64,000 bases of DNA from Pieris napi (lineage: Eukaryota > Arthropoda > Insecta > Lepidoptera > Pieridae). A program made the position numbers and the translations under genes. Every line of letters begins with the position of its first letter. Position 1 is the stretch's first letter. A model generated the notes under the pieces. It saw only the letters and a program-made list of their open reading frames with translations. It was not told the DNA's origin and made no database searches. Below, piece by piece: positions 20,828 to 32,399 of the stretch. Where the stretch lies: contig NC_062242.1 of the NCBI RefSeq assembly GCF_905475465.1, positions 9,637,501 through 9,701,500 of the forward strand, in the 5' to 3' direction.

Positions 20828-21379
20828 AGACAACCGAATATCTGTGTAATAATATATCATATGTGTAAATAACAGTATTGAATATTTAGACAACTAGAAT
20901 AATTCATATGAAAATCAATGTGTATATTGGTAGAACATTGTTCAGGAGGTAATATACACCACAAGACCACAAGGGCACCGCAACTTGGTCGATATTCCGT
21001 ACTTAGCAGAAGCACTTAGCTTTGAATATATTATCTAATTATTGTTTAGCTACAGACTTCTATTGCTGTTTAAGAACGGCTGGAGCCGAGAGATCTGTAA
21101 TATATGGATATTGTTGTGTTTAGACGCTGTTCGATTTGGTACACTAAAATTACTTATAAAAATTGCTATTTACTACTAGATACAGAAATGCATATTTTTA
21201 AAGCTTCGTAAGCTTAGGTTAGACTTGTAAGAGAGGCTTTGTTTAATAACATATGGATGTAACTGTTTAATTACAGTATGTTCTTAAGTACCATTTTCAT
21301 ATTTAGACATCAACAACATACTATACATTGAAATAAATAACTAAACTTAACATAAACTAAAATATATTATTAAAAGGAG

Positions 21380-21728
21380 TCCCTTTAGGCAAGGTTCCGA
21401 ATATACTGGCAGCGTTCCCCCTTTAAATCGCTAGACTAATTCTTTGTCCGAGGTAGCTGCCAGATCTTCGGTCTCCTGTGATGTCGACTAACCTTTTTGA
21501 AATTTCTTATAAAAGCCTTAAAGCGCTAGGACCCCCAAGGGTCTCGACACCGAATGGGACAAAATCATATTCTGAGCCTAGACCCCTGTATTTGCATGCT
21601 TTAGTTTTTTCAGCCGCTTCACAAGCCGCACCAGCTCTGTAGTTGGTTCCATGTAAATGAGAAGGGGCCAGCGTGTCTGAACAGGTTGCATCCCATACCA
21701 GTACCCGGCCCATCTTCCATGGAATCAA
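21380..21728 (-). pseudogene. LINE-F ORF C-terminus, longest copy, broken
   Basis: MIPWKMGRVLVWDATCSDTL and APSHLHGTNYRAGAACEAAE, then KYRGLGSEYDFVPFGVETLG, end at a stop (ALRLL, stop). The frame beyond still recalls the family (RLVDITGDRRSGSYLGQRIS, then AI-stop-RGNAASI). The WDATCxDTLAPSH block is common in non-LTR retrotransposon C-termini. At least two nonsense changes, so dead. Confidence 0.7.
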
Positions 21729-22428
21729 ACTTAACTAATGTTATAAAATGTTTAATTAATTGATTGAATCTGTATTAGAATCTGTTTTGTAGCAAAAGAG
21801 ATCTACGCAAGGGTGGGAAGGGACTGTGTCTAAGTACATTCAGTTACTGTTAGGACGGCCTAACTGTTATAAAATGTTATATCTAACCACAAGAAGCGAA
21901 AAAAGTTAGTTTTAATATTTTTTACAGGACATGAGCCACTTTAAGGGAATGATACGCTCTTTTCTTGAAGTCACTTAAGTCGTATCGTCTAGGAAATATC
22001 TAATATTTAGTGTAAAGAAATACCCAAACCATACTCTGCGATAAATATTCAAAGAAAATATAATTATATTCCAGTTCTACTTTATAAAACAGAACTCAAA
22101 TCTTTATTAATTCTCTGGACTTAACCCAGTTTATTTACGAGATGTAAAACTCCACTTATAAGCGGGATGTAAAAAACGTTGTAACAAGTTTAAATATTCA
22201 CGGGAACCGAGGATGTTATAAAATGCACCCAAAGGGCGATAAAAAGTGTAATCAGTGATCCTCAACCAATAAGATAAGGTAAAGAAGCCGGCAGGTGTTT
22301 TAAATGAAAATTGTTTATTTTTTTCGAGAAACTAGTATAGGTTTGAGCAGGATGTTGAACGACTTCATTTTGTATAGGTCGAAAGTGTTAGCTTCTTACA
22401 AACTACTGTAATTCGATACTCTAGTATT

Positions 22429-22500
22429 CGTATACGTTAATGCGATGTATTCGTATACGTTATTATTACGATGTACTAACGTATACGACAGGTCTAACAA
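22429..22500. repeat. CGTATACGTTA short iteration
   Basis: Three spaced copies of GTATACGT-A/T (TTCGTATACGTTAATGCGATG, ATTCGTATACGTTATTATTA, and inverted TAACGTATACGA) with GCGATGTA/ACGATGTA between them. A small imperfect tandem plus inverted unit. Confidence 0.6.
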
Positions 22501-22518
22501 ATCCATATATCGTCGTAT

Positions 22519-22640
22519 TAGGTGGGCTGAAAAGTTCGTAGGCTAACATTTTTGAAGTTATATTTCTTTTGGCGCGTTAGGAAAAAATGATGATGGTTAA
22601 TTTTTGCGACGCGCGCGTACAGCGTCACAAAAATCCGACA
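22519..22640. mobile_element. Mariner-like terminal fragment
   Basis: TAGGTGGGCTGAAAAGTTCG then TAGGCTAACATTTTTGAAG is a mariner-type terminal repeat; the same end with a transposase tail lies at 38631. The opposite end is not found, so this is a solo end. Confidence 0.5.
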
Positions 22641-23799
22641 CCCTGAAGTTATAAGCTATAGTCTACCTCTTAGTTTTTCTATTGTTAGTGTCGTTTTTTT
22701 CTACAAACGTAGAGTAAATTTTTTGAAAAGATTTGAAAGATCTTGCTACAAGGGCAGTTAGCCCTATCTGTTCTGTGGTGATGTCATGTGGAGTGGCTTC
22801 CAGGCATTGGAAGCATCTACTCATCTTCTGCCTAGAGCTACTGCCGGTCTTCTAGCTCTAGTATATGGTGTCGTTTTAGTCGTCTCACACACTGTTACTA
22901 TGGTCAGTTGGGGATTTGTTTAGGGTGACAGATAACCCGGTCTTTGTATTTAGCTGCCAGTCTCCGGATTTCCGTAGGCTAATATAGAAATCTATTCTTT
23001 ATAGAATTTGATATTATTCAATATAGGCTTCGTCGCAGTATGTTAATCTATAAAAAAATTCGCTTGTCTAAACTTTGCAATCCCTTAGAGCGAAGCTTAA
23101 GGTTTCCGTTATAAATCTATCAGTTTTAATGCTACTACGAAAATACATTGATTTTACTTGCTTCTGGAGTGAAAGGTAACTGGGAAACAGTGCTTTATCA
23201 AAATAACCGCCTGTTTGATGACAAAAAGTTGTTGTTTGATTGTTTAAGGGATTTGGTAAGCATTAAAGGCCTGTATGCTCTATAGGTTGTCAATAACGAA
23301 AATTGCCTCACTCAGAGACGTCTCGTATTTTATCTATAGATTAACAGTACTCCCTCAACTTATAATTAGCCAACGCCTGATGAAACACTTTTCCCTTTAC
23401 ATTCTCTCTCTTTTTCTGTCTCTCATTTTAAAACCTGCTAAAATCAGTTTCAATGTATGGTGAAAATACTACATATAAACATTCTCAAGTCATCTACGAC
23501 ATAAAACCGCTCATAAAAATGTTTTGCAGTAAAACGTTTGAGATTGATTGACGCATTGAACTATATCCGTCGGCCATAAACTATACATTACTATAAACGA
23601 AATTGTACTAAAGTTCAGGATTTATTGTTGAGATAAAGATACCTTTCCCGTTCTGTGTATGGGTATTTTTAAAATTGTATTAACTAGTGTGACCAGAATC
23701 GAGACTTAACGCTAACTGTGACTCTGATATGTCAACAATGTATTGCATTTAACAGACAGAAAATATGTGTCGTTTCAGATTTTTTTCTTATGTATTTTT

Positions 23800-23922
23800 T
23801 TTTATAGAACAGAGGCTAAACGGTCAGAAGGCTCACCTGATGATAAGTGATCCCGCCGCTCATGGACACTCACATTGCCAGAAGGCTCGCAAGTGCGTTG
23901 CCGGCCTTTTAAGTCACTTTAC
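23800..23922 (-). mobile_element. LINE-B 3' end with T-run (poly(A) inverse)
   Basis: TTTTTTTTTATAG then GAGGCTAAACGGTCAGAAGG, CTCACCTGATGATAAGTGAT, CACTCACATTGCCAGAAGG and GTGCGTTGCCGGCCTTTTAA. Only the last 120 bases of the LINE remain. Confidence 0.75.
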
Positions 23923-24114
23923 TTAGGTTGACGATATTCATTTATTTCATTCGAATCAAAGACAGTCAAGTGATTACATTCTCAAACAAACCTTGTTTAT
24001 CATGATCTTAATGAGTAAGTTTACATTAGGTCTGCCTTGCGATTCTGTAACTCACTGTTCGAACTCACACAGCGGTTTTCGCATCGGCGGTCGCTCTCAA
24101 ATCAGTCGTGAAGC

Positions 24115-24194
24115 AGTCATTTTATGATTTGGCATATGATAAGGTGGGAGCTTGTAGTTTATTGTTTATAAGAATGCCAAATCATAAAATGACT
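24115..24194. repeat. Perfect 21-bp inverted repeat, 38-base loop
   Basis: AGTCATTTTATGATTTGGCA-T (24115-24135) and its exact inverse at 24174-24194. Possibly a tiny MITE. Confidence 0.85.
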
Positions 24195-24454
24195 TGTTAT
24201 TATTATTAATTTTTAATTGTTATTTTGTGTTTATTTTATTGTTTTCCTTTGAAATATTACTTAGGTTCTAATATAATTGATGTGCATGTATTTTAAATTT
24301 GTAATGTCATATTTTCTTGTATTTTTTTAGGCATACACGTTGTTTTAGAACGTATAAATAAATAAATAAAGAAACAATGAATAATATGTTTATTCACACA
24401 TTTACACACCAAACGATTTAGATAATTTGCAATTAAATTAGACAGTGATAGGGA

Positions 24455-24600
24455 TAATTACGGGCCACTGTCTCCCAAATAAACATTTCTGTCCTTAGCG
24501 TGACACAGCCCCTTGTGCAGAGGAATCAGCCACCCAACGAGCAGAAAGCCTCGGAGCAGTGCCCAGGAAACTTCTGAGCTTCTGGGTTATTTAGCCCTTA
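24455..24600. repeat. Possible dispersed repeat with ACGGGCC end
   Basis: ATTACGGGCCACTGTCTCCC and GAATCAGCCACCCAACG resemble parts of 60773-60955. Boundaries are uncertain. Confidence 0.3.
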
Positions 24601-24669
24601 ACGTACAACGGACCAAAGGTGAAGAAACTGCGTCCACATTACTACTATTACAGTGCGGGAGGTAATGCT

Positions 24670-24843
24670 AATAATTCCTAATTTAGGCTGAAAATGGTAA
24701 TGAACAAAAAATACTGGTATTATTGTGAAAAAGCGTGGGTTGCTCGATAGACGAAAAATATGGCACAGAGCGCCCCACGCTTTTTCACAATAATACCAGT
24801 ATTTTTTGTTCATTACCATTTTCAGCCAAAATTAGGAATTATT
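24670..24843. repeat. 70-bp near-perfect palindrome with 34-base loop
   Basis: Arms 24670-24739 and 24774-24843 match at 69 of 70 positions. Arm motifs: AATAATTCCTAATTT, GGCTGAAAATGGTAATGAAC, TACTGGTATTATTGTG, AAAAAGCGTGGG. The loop contains TGCTCGATAGACG. A transcript would fold into one long hairpin; as DNA it is a foldback element or fresh inverted duplication. No target duplication seen. Confidence 0.92.
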
Positions 24844-25039
24844 TTTCACTTTTTAGTTTGATGTGCTTTAAAAGCGTGTTTTTAAGTTTTTTTTAACTAT
24901 TATTTATTTTTTATTTTTTAGTTTAATTTTTTTAATTTTTTTTTTCGGATTATTGCATTGTCATCGATCTTTGACAGGTGCGCAATTAAATCTGTCCGTT
25001 AAAAGTGGGTCAAAATCGAGTCCGAAGGAGTCGGTTACA

Positions 25040-25057
25040 TACATACATACATACAGG
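25040..25057. repeat. CATA microsatellite
   Basis: About four and a half tandem CATA units. Confidence 0.8.
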
Positions 25058-25427
25058 TGAAGCTAATATAAAGCGTGTAAAAAGCTCTTCCAGACAACCC
25101 TAATTATAAATATATATATATGTTAAGACTTAAGACCAATCACTTATGTTACTTTTTTATTATAACTCGTAGACATCGACGTGTGCAATGTGCATACACT
25201 ACAGACTACATTTAAAACTATATCTTAAAACAATATACAACCCACTAACGAGCCTTCATTTGCACAACGCTGTTGCAGTTTTAATTATTTTTAATTATTT
25301 CTACGAAGATGATATCAAGTGAATATGACAGAATTCGCTTCTGCTTATTAAAAATGGCGCTGTATTGTACTTTTGATAAAGTAATGGTTGTGTTATTAAA
25401 TAGCATCCGCGCACTAATATAAAATAT

Positions 25428-25522
25428 ATTTATAATATTTATTATTTATAATATTTATTATTTATAATATTTATTATTTATAATATTTATTATTTATAAT
25501 ATTTATTATTTATAATATTTAT
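25428..25522. repeat. 16-bp minisatellite, about six units
   Basis: TTTATAATATTTATTA repeated head to tail almost without change; a one-and-a-half-unit echo occurs at 25900-25927. No spacers, so not a CRISPR-like array. Confidence 0.92.
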
Positions 25523-26021
25523 TGAAGTGTAACTTCTTTATCGGGGTTGGAAAAAAATTTAGTGTAACATTTTTGCGTTACGCGTCACATTTTTCCGTTA
25601 CGCGCCATGTTGCTTTTTGAAGTCAAACTTCTATATCGGCGTTAAAATATGACATATATGTAGTATGTTTTTGACTTTGAAGTTTGACAACGGATTACAT
25701 TTTCGACTTGAAGTTTGCTAATGGCAATTTGCAGCAATTAATTTGTAAAGTGTATCAAAATTTACTGTGTTTAAAGAAATAGTTTCGGACCTCTAAACTT
25801 AAAATAAACCAATTATGGCTCTGCGTACAACAAAGGATTTATATAAGTTTCACTTCTTACGTGTGTACACCTAGTACACGCACACACATTTTTTTTTATT
25901 TGTAATATTTATTATTTATAATAATATTTTCCATGTGAATGCTGAGGCACTACAACTTCTAAACAACAGAAACAAGACGCCGAAAGAGAAGTAAACCTTT
26001 GAGTATATGATACGATATGAT

Positions 26022-26245
26022 TGGACAATTCACACCAATTGACCACCACACTTGGCACAATTGGCAACGGATATACATGCATATTATAGATAGATAGACA
26101 TATAAATACATTTGTAAACACCGAAGACCTAAGCACAACACCAAATGCTCATCACATCGATGTTTGTCTCAGCCGGAAATCGAACCCGGGACCCATAGAT
26201 TCGCAGTCAGGGGTACTAACCACTAGACCAATGAACCGTTTGAGT
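26022..26245 (-). mobile_element. SINE-J copy 1
   Basis: Plus strand shows the inverse of a tRNA-like head: GAAATCGAACCCGGGACCC (B box), CAGTCAGGGGTACTAACC and ACTAGACCAATGAACCG (A box). The body has GCTCATCACATCGATGTTTG and the end is GGACAATTCACACCAATTG. Matches 54296-54546. Confidence 0.75.
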
Positions 26246-26734
26246 TACTTAGTGTAGTGAATATAGGTGCAAGTATCTCGGACACTAACATAGTGTCATA
26301 ACATTATAGAACACTAGGACTTTCAATGAACGTTACCTTAGTTTAAGCTAGTCATTAGTATTGTACAAAATTAAGTCATAATATTACTTATTAGCCACAA
26401 TTATTGTATTGATTAGATTGTAATTCATGTCATACTTCTTTTGTGAACTTAATTGTAAAAAGAAAACAATAATAAGTTTGTGAGTATGTTCTGTTAGGTG
26501 TATTAAAATTACCAATATAGTCTATACTTTATATCTATATTTTGCACAGGAATATCATAGTAATATTAACAATAATGTCACTAAATCAAGCCAATGTTGA
26601 CACATATTTAGTTACACATACAAATACACACCAACAGCCTACACGCATTTTCTCTGTAAATTATATTATTGTTTTCATTTAAAATTTATTTTGTATTATA
26701 TTCAAGTAATTTGTAAGATTTTAATAAATAAATA

Positions 26735-26815
26735 AAAAAACTTAAAGACATGGTGCAACGGGCAGTTTTATCGCTACTTAGCGATCGGTTCCAGGCAACC
26801 ATAACATTATATCGC
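26735..26815. repeat. Dispersed repeat (family I), copy 1
   Basis: After AATAAATAAATAAA comes GGTGCAACGGGCAGTTTTAT, CGCTACTTAGCGATCGGTTC and CAGGCAACC. Related to 28715-28790. Probably the end of a LINE. Confidence 0.4.
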
Positions 26816-27014
26816 GAAAGAATATGTTGTCAAAACTTTGTGTCCAATCATTGAAATTGGACGAAGATAAAACCCACGAGAAGTACAAGGTACGCATAAA
26901 AAAATAATATAAATATTTATATAGGTTTATAAAGTATATTTTATTTTATCAATCTAATTTTAATATTTATTATAATCAACATATTATCATATACATGGTA
27001 ATAAAATTAATTAT

Positions 27015-27235
27015 AAATTGATAAATAGAAAATTAAAACAATTTGAAAAATTTCGTCCCTGTGGCAGTGTACCTTTAACGCTGGCAGCATTTCCTAGCGA
27101 TTATTATTACGATACTTATTCGTTGAGCGAGGAAAGCACCAGCTCTAGGGTCATCGGTACTACCTACCAGGCGCCAACTTAAAACTTTAATTAGCGCCTG
27201 TGCACTTGAACCCCACGGTCCAAGAGTCTACTCCA
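27015..27235 (-). mobile_element. LINE-F tail copy
   Basis: On the minus strand TAGAGCTGGTGCTTTCCTCG-CTCAACGAATAAGTATCG reads AGAFLAQRISIA-like, followed by NAASVKGTLPQGT and stop; AT-rich tail at the left. The plus strand carries GGCGCCAACTTAAAACTTTA and AATTAGCGCCTGTGCACTTG. Confidence 0.65.
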
Positions 27236-27494
27236 AAATCAAAACAAGAGGAGACTCTTATATTTGAGCCGTTTATTATTTTCCGTCTGTTTTAATATTC
27301 TCTCTTCAATTCCTCGAAATAGAAAAATCTTCAACGTCTAAAACGTCTAATTAAATCCAAAGCTTCCAAGTTTATAAGCCACTTAAAGTAAGTTTTGTCT
27401 CTAAGCCCGACAGTCGCAAAGCGAAACTTATTTTGAGTTTAGTTTAAGTATAGTTTTCTTGTAGGTATTTAAGAAAATTTATATATTCTGCCTT

Positions 27495-27566
27495 TTTTAT
27501 GTTACAGGGGGCAAACGGGCAGGAGGCTTATCTGATGTTAAGTGATACCACCCATGGTGGATACAC
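27495..27566 (-). mobile_element. LINE-B 3' tip
   Basis: GGGGGCAAACGGGCAGGAGG, then CTTATCTGATGTTAAGTGAT and ACCACCCATGGTGGATACAC. Only about 70 bases. Confidence 0.6.
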
Positions 27567-27863
27567 ATACTTTAGGCAAACCCTACAATTATCGTTATAT
27601 TACAACCGATTTACACAAAACCTTAATTACAAACCTAAACCCCAAGAAGACTAAACCAACTCAACAACAACAACTCTTGGTCAACAACTTGACCAAGAAA
27701 TCTATTGACAAGAATTGTATGAAAACCCGTGATGAGTTTATCGTGATATTTCACTATCGTATACGACTCGGCGGAGGACCGAATGAAATGAAACATGATT
27801 TATAAAGACATCTTTGCAGATAAATGCTTGATTAATTATTTACCCATACTAATTAAGCTATAA

Positions 27864-28128
27864 GTGTGGCCTAGTGGCTTCAGCGTGCGACTCTCATACC
27901 CGAGATCGTAGTTTCGATCCCCGGCTGTACACCAATGGAGTTTCTTTCTATGTGCGCATTTAACATTCGAACGATGAAGGAAAGCATCGTGAGGAAACCG
28001 TGCCTCAGACCCAAAAGTCAACGGCGTCAGGCACACGAGGCTGATCACCTGCTTGCCTATTAGATTGACAAAATGAAACAGATATAGAAATCGGAGGACC
28101 ATACCTAGAAAGGTTGTAGCGCCACTGA
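27864..28128 (+). mobile_element. SINE-A, full-length sense copy
   Basis: Head TGGCCTAGTGGCTTCAGCGT and TTTCGATCCCCGGCTGTAC, body CGATGAAGGAAAGCATCGTG, GGCTGATCACCTGCTTGCC, tail GAAAGGTTGTAGCGCCACTG. A good reference copy of the family. Confidence 0.85.
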
Positions 28129-28714
28129 TGTATTTTATATGCTACGAAAACAATGTTAATCAAATAGTAAGACTGGTTATAAAAAATCTCTCTCTGTATC
28201 GATTGTTAAACCAAACTACGTAATACCGCAATCTGTACAATATCAACGCGTAGGCGCATAAATTATTCTAACCACGCGTTACTCGTACCTAATAAAATGC
28301 GGTAGGTTACGTATTGGATAAATCGTAGAGCGCGATCTGGGTTCATAGTCAATTAAATAAAAGAAAATTGAGCATTCACTCTTTTACGAATATAGCAGAA
28401 ATGTTTGTGCTTATTCAATTAAAACAGAGCTAAATTAGTTCAGATCGTTCCCTACAACTGAAAAACATCAAACAAGTACTTGAAAATTTGTTTACAAGTG
28501 GAATGGAGAAGGGTGACCATTCACAAGACTACTTTATTAATTAAAACTTAAATAATTCAACAAAAATACGCTAACAACTCAGTCGACCATTAAATTATTT
28601 GTAATGATTAATTATTGAGGTTATATAAAGAACGGTGAAAAGCTGCAACGATATTTAATTTCTGATTATTTATTGATACTTCGTTACAATAATACAGACT
28701 GACAGTACAATTAA

Positions 28715-28790
28715 AATAATTAAATAAAAAGGAAGGCAACTGGCGGCTTTATCGCTTACCAGCGATCTCTTCTAGGCAGGTGAGCGCAAG
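28715..28790. repeat. Dispersed repeat (family I), copy 2
   Basis: AAATAAAAAGGAAGGCAACT, GGCGGCTTTATCGCTTACCA, GCGATCTCTTCTAGGCAGG. Same layout as 26735-26815. Confidence 0.4.
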
Positions 28791-29065
28791 AATTGTAAAG
28801 CTACATAAATCATAAAATTACTTAGACAAAACTAATGGATCAAAGCAAATTAAAACATATGTAAACAGTGAAAGGGACAATATTAAAAAGGACAATATGA
28901 AAAAGAAAAAGGGCTCATGATTAATACACGACTAACTTCAAGAACCAATTAAACCCCTTTCCAACGTCAAATTTATTTATAAAAGCTCGCCAACGCTTGG
29001 CTGATACATTGGTAAAGAACAATAAAATACATTTTTTAATGTGACAATACATAACATACACGAAA

Positions 29066-29088
29066 AAAAACAAAACAAAACAAAACAA
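29066..29088. repeat. AAAAC microsatellite
   Basis: Four to five tandem AAAAC units inside a short A-rich run. Confidence 0.8.
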
Positions 29089-29609
29089 TTACATTATAAG
29101 AACTAAACGAAAATCGATTTCAAAGTGTGAGGGGAGCATGGCTATCCAGACCTTGCTCGTCTATCAGAATGCTCAATCTGGATATCGGTGAGTTTTGAAA
29201 TTGGAATTATGGTGAACTTCTTTTAATGTTTGTAAATGGCTACGTCATGATAACTCTTCATGATCAATCCAAAGAACGGCTAAATTCCTATTATATATGA
29301 TAGTTTGTATAATGACAATCGGATTTAAACTTTATTCTAAATTACTGTAGATTGTTTTCTATTAAATTGAATATATTTTGTGTTCATATTAACGAACGCG
29401 CTCTAGCGTTCATCCAGATAGATTTTGTTTTAAATGAACCTATAAATCAACAACAACTTTATGGAAAGTTATGTTTACAATTGTAGCAATAAATAAGAGA
29501 CCCTTTTTATTGACGCCACAAACATTGATTTACGTAATCTGATATGCATATAAAAATTTAGGATAACGGGACATCATCACAGACCATTGACGAGTCATTT
29601 TTCATGAGC

Positions 29610-29840
29610 GTTTCTAAAGGCATTTTTTGCCACGCACCACCGCCATGTGGAACCAACTGCCCACTGAAGTATTTCCAAAACAAACCGACTAAGGGTCCTT
29701 CAATAAAAGAGCGTACCAATTCTTAAAAGGCCGGCACTGCTTTGCGAGTCTTATGGCAATGTAAGTGTCCATGGGCGGCAGTATCACTTAACACCAGGTG
29801 AGCCTCCTGCCCGTTTGCCTCCAAATAAATAACAAAATAA
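29610..29840 (+). mobile_element. LINE-B 3' end, sense
   Basis: GGCATTTTTTGCCACGCACC and ATGTGGAACCAACTGCCCAC code the WNQLP motif; then TTCTTAAAAGGCCGGCACTG, ATCACTTAACACCAGGTGAG, CTCCTGCCCGTTTGCCTCC and an A-rich tail (AAATAAATAACAAAATAAAA). Confidence 0.75.
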
Positions 29841-30385
29841 AAATATTATTAAAAACCAAACAAGGCACTCTACGCCTGATACACGTGAATATTACTATCA
29901 TCCCAGTCCCCAAGCCTATGTGCCGGGCACTTGGGGTGTGAATCACTTGAACTACGGAGGGAGCAATCGGCAATCTACTTGGCACTAACTGTATGTGCCT
30001 GAAAAGTATTTCGTAAGCCATGTCGCAGTGGAGCTCATGAGCACCAGCCACCAATTCTGCAAATGATTCCATTTTAACCGTTTTCTCAATTCTTCACTAC
30101 AACGATATATTTGCAGGTTTGGAAAGACAGAGATAAATTTAAATATATTTTTTAAGTAGAATTGTTTTAGCATACCTAAGTTATACTTAGGTATATTATA
30201 ATTATTTATTGGCATCTCTGCTGTAAATAAATAAATAAACTTAGACTATAGCATGTTTATTCAGATACTACGAACCAAGTCTCCATACAGAATCTATCCG
30301 AAGACTGAAAACAGCCAGGGTTTATAATTTCGCGATTCGTTAGATTTATTTAAAAAAGTGTGTGTGTGTCAGCTACGACGCACGA

Positions 30386-30802
30386 TTGGAGTTTACTCCT
30401 TACGAACGATAAAATTGCGATAATATTCTGTGGCTGTCGACCATATTTTCATACTAAAGGTGGTAAGAATATATGTTTTTATGATATATAAATGTGTGTA
30501 GTAGTAATAAAACGTACCTACATCATCTATGCCCAAATAGGATCTTCTTTCTGTGACCAAAGTTACCTTTATAGTAAGAGAAGAATAAGAATGAACAATC
30601 TTTTTAGTTTTAATTTCACTGACCATTACTATTGACAAAACTCTATGGCACGCTAGACAAGCTACTTTTATTTTTTACACCTATCAACACTGACGATGTC
30701 TTTCTACATAACGCCTCAACTTTTCGTGTTACACTTGATTTTACTCCTCATAAAATTTCCGTACCGATAACTCAAATCGTTTCTTAAGGAGTAAACTCCA
30801 AA
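30386..30802. mobile_element. 417-bp element with 17-bp inverted ends
   Basis: TTGGAGTTTACTCCTTA at 30386 and its exact inverse ending at 30802; similarity continues weakly inward (CGAACGAT / ATCGTTTC). No transposase and no clear target duplication. Confidence 0.55.
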
Positions 30803-31719
30803 AAACAGAATAACGCGTGTTATTAATACACTGAATTTTTACTATTCGGATCAGTAGTTGCAGAGATCTGCGCGTTTAAATTGCTAAGGACGTAAAGAGT
30901 AATAGCAAATAATATTCCTCCTTTATATAAATTGGACACGCGTTTCGCGCGTGGAAGTTATAAACTAAAATACATTTTATGTAGGGAAATGCAGAGGGCT
31001 TGCTAACTAAGCATACGCCACAGCTCGCCCTAGACGGGACGCTAACATCCAAGTCTAGTGCGCAATAAACGTAAATCCTACAGCATATTAACACATTACT
31101 AAAATACATTTAATGAGTAGGTACCTTCATAATTACTATGGCCTACTTATAACAGTGGCTAACGCACAAAGGTATAGAAGATATTAGACAAAGTTCCGGA
31201 ATCTATTCGGAACGAAACAATTGTTACGAGCTCTGTAGGTACACCATAAAACAAAAATAATATGCACCCTATAACCTCCCGTGGCCTCATGGTATTGTTA
31301 ACTGAGGCAAATACTATCGGATTCTAAGATCTAATTAGAGTTATAATAATGTTAACATAGAGTTAAATCAAAACCATAAATAAAAGCGGCCATAACCAAA
31401 AAGGATGTTTATGTCAGCCCGTTTGTTCTAATTTATTGTTCCAATACAGGTAATATTGGTATAGTAACTTCCTACTCTATATTATATTTACTTGCTTGCT
31501 CATGAAATAAATATTTAACAATAGTGTATTGATTGTACAATTCGCAATAAGTATTAGGTAAGTATATACCTAATTATAAATATCTTTACGAATTGTATAA
31601 TTGACCATATTTGATATACCTACAGTATAAATTATTATTTCTATATTTCAAAATGGCTAATAATTTATTGGATTTTACTATTTAATATTTATCTTCATCC
31701 ATATCAACATTTAATCTAA

Positions 31720-31870
31720 ATATCAGGACGCTAAAAGCTGCGGCGGGCACAATAGGTATATTGAGACGTATCAAATCTATTTGCCTACTTTCTGAGTATT
31801 TATATTCGAGGCACCGTCGGCAAATTTTAAATTTTGTATTTAAGTCACTGGTAGTAACCCTACCTCCTCC
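31720..31870 (+). pseudogene. Possible LINE reverse transcriptase fragment
   Basis: Plus frame LRTLKAAAGTIGILRRIKSI then CLLSEYLYSRH resembles the (A)xGxLRRIK...LYxxxxxxxLxY region of jockey-like reverse transcriptases after the catalytic part. Short and isolated. Confidence 0.35.
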
Positions 31871-32122
31871 TAATTAATTAAGATAATTGCAAAGAATACC
31901 TACTCATAACAACAAAGCTGTTTGTTAAAACACTGTGGACTTGGAAAACTAATAGAAAAAGTACATTTCCATCATGTTTGATATAATATCATATCAATAA
32001 TATATCACGATATCTACCTAATAGGTTAAAAACTTAGTTGATCGGGTATTCTAGTAACTTATTAGAATTTTATAACGTCAATTTAGTCAAATAACTACAA
32101 TAATAAAAAAAATAAAACTTAC

Positions 32123-32315
32123 AATTTAATTCGCAGTGCTTAAGCAATCCATACACTTAACAGTCACCACACTACACTGTTTTTTTTTAAATCTTAACTT
32201 ATTTTTCACTGTCCACAAACACAGCAAAATTTGAAATCGTTTGAACGTTACGATCGCTGTTACATCATTCGATCACGGACACACGACCACACGTAGAAAC
32301 GGCCACCGCGCGACT
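32123..32315 (-). other. Noncoding first exon (5' UTR) of the Sidestep-like gene
   Basis: Proposed exon 1, running from the initiator A at 32315 to the splice donor AAATT|GTAAGT at 32122. It is CpG-rich compared with its AT-rich surroundings. It carries no convincing coding frame, so it would be 5' UTR joined to the acceptor at 17233. The link to the gene is an inference from strand, the strong donor, the promoter motifs and the lack of any other gene nearby; a separate noncoding transcript is the alternative. Confidence 0.5.
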
Positions 32316-32318
32316 GAA
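32283..32318 (-). promoter_or_regulatory. Core promoter: arthropod initiator plus DPE
   Basis: On the minus strand TTCAGTCG holds the arthropod initiator TCAGT with +1 A at 32315. From +28 to +33 (32288-32283) the sequence is GGTCGT, a full match to the downstream promoter element consensus RGWYVT at its exact required spacing. No TATA box was noticed. This Inr-plus-DPE layout is typical of TATA-less insect developmental genes. A second initiator-like TCAGT lies at 32328-32324. Confidence 0.55.
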
Positions 32319-32399
32319 CGAGAACTGAGGAGCGAGGACCGAAGACCGATCAACGTCGAACGAATTGAACGACATGCGCTATGTATGGGAAGATGGAGG

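Larger units (their letters stand above)
17233..32122. other. First intron (about 14.9 kb) of the Sidestep-like gene
   Basis: Bounded by the donor at 32122 and acceptor at 17233 if exon 1 is correctly linked. It contains only repeat-derived features listed separately. No other host exon seen on either strand. Confidence 0.45.

Noticed and set aside
20585..20893. Reading the minus frame as a host gene of about 102 residues
   Set aside because: Its first half is flanking DNA and the target duplication; only the part inside the LINE insertion has character. It is a retrotransposon tail.
24598..24819. Minus frame of about 73 codons
   Set aside because: It runs through the 70-bp palindrome, which forces similar frames on both strands; no family features.
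25428..25522. CRISPR-like array
   Set aside because: Head-to-tail units without spacers in an animal genome; an ordinary minisatellite.
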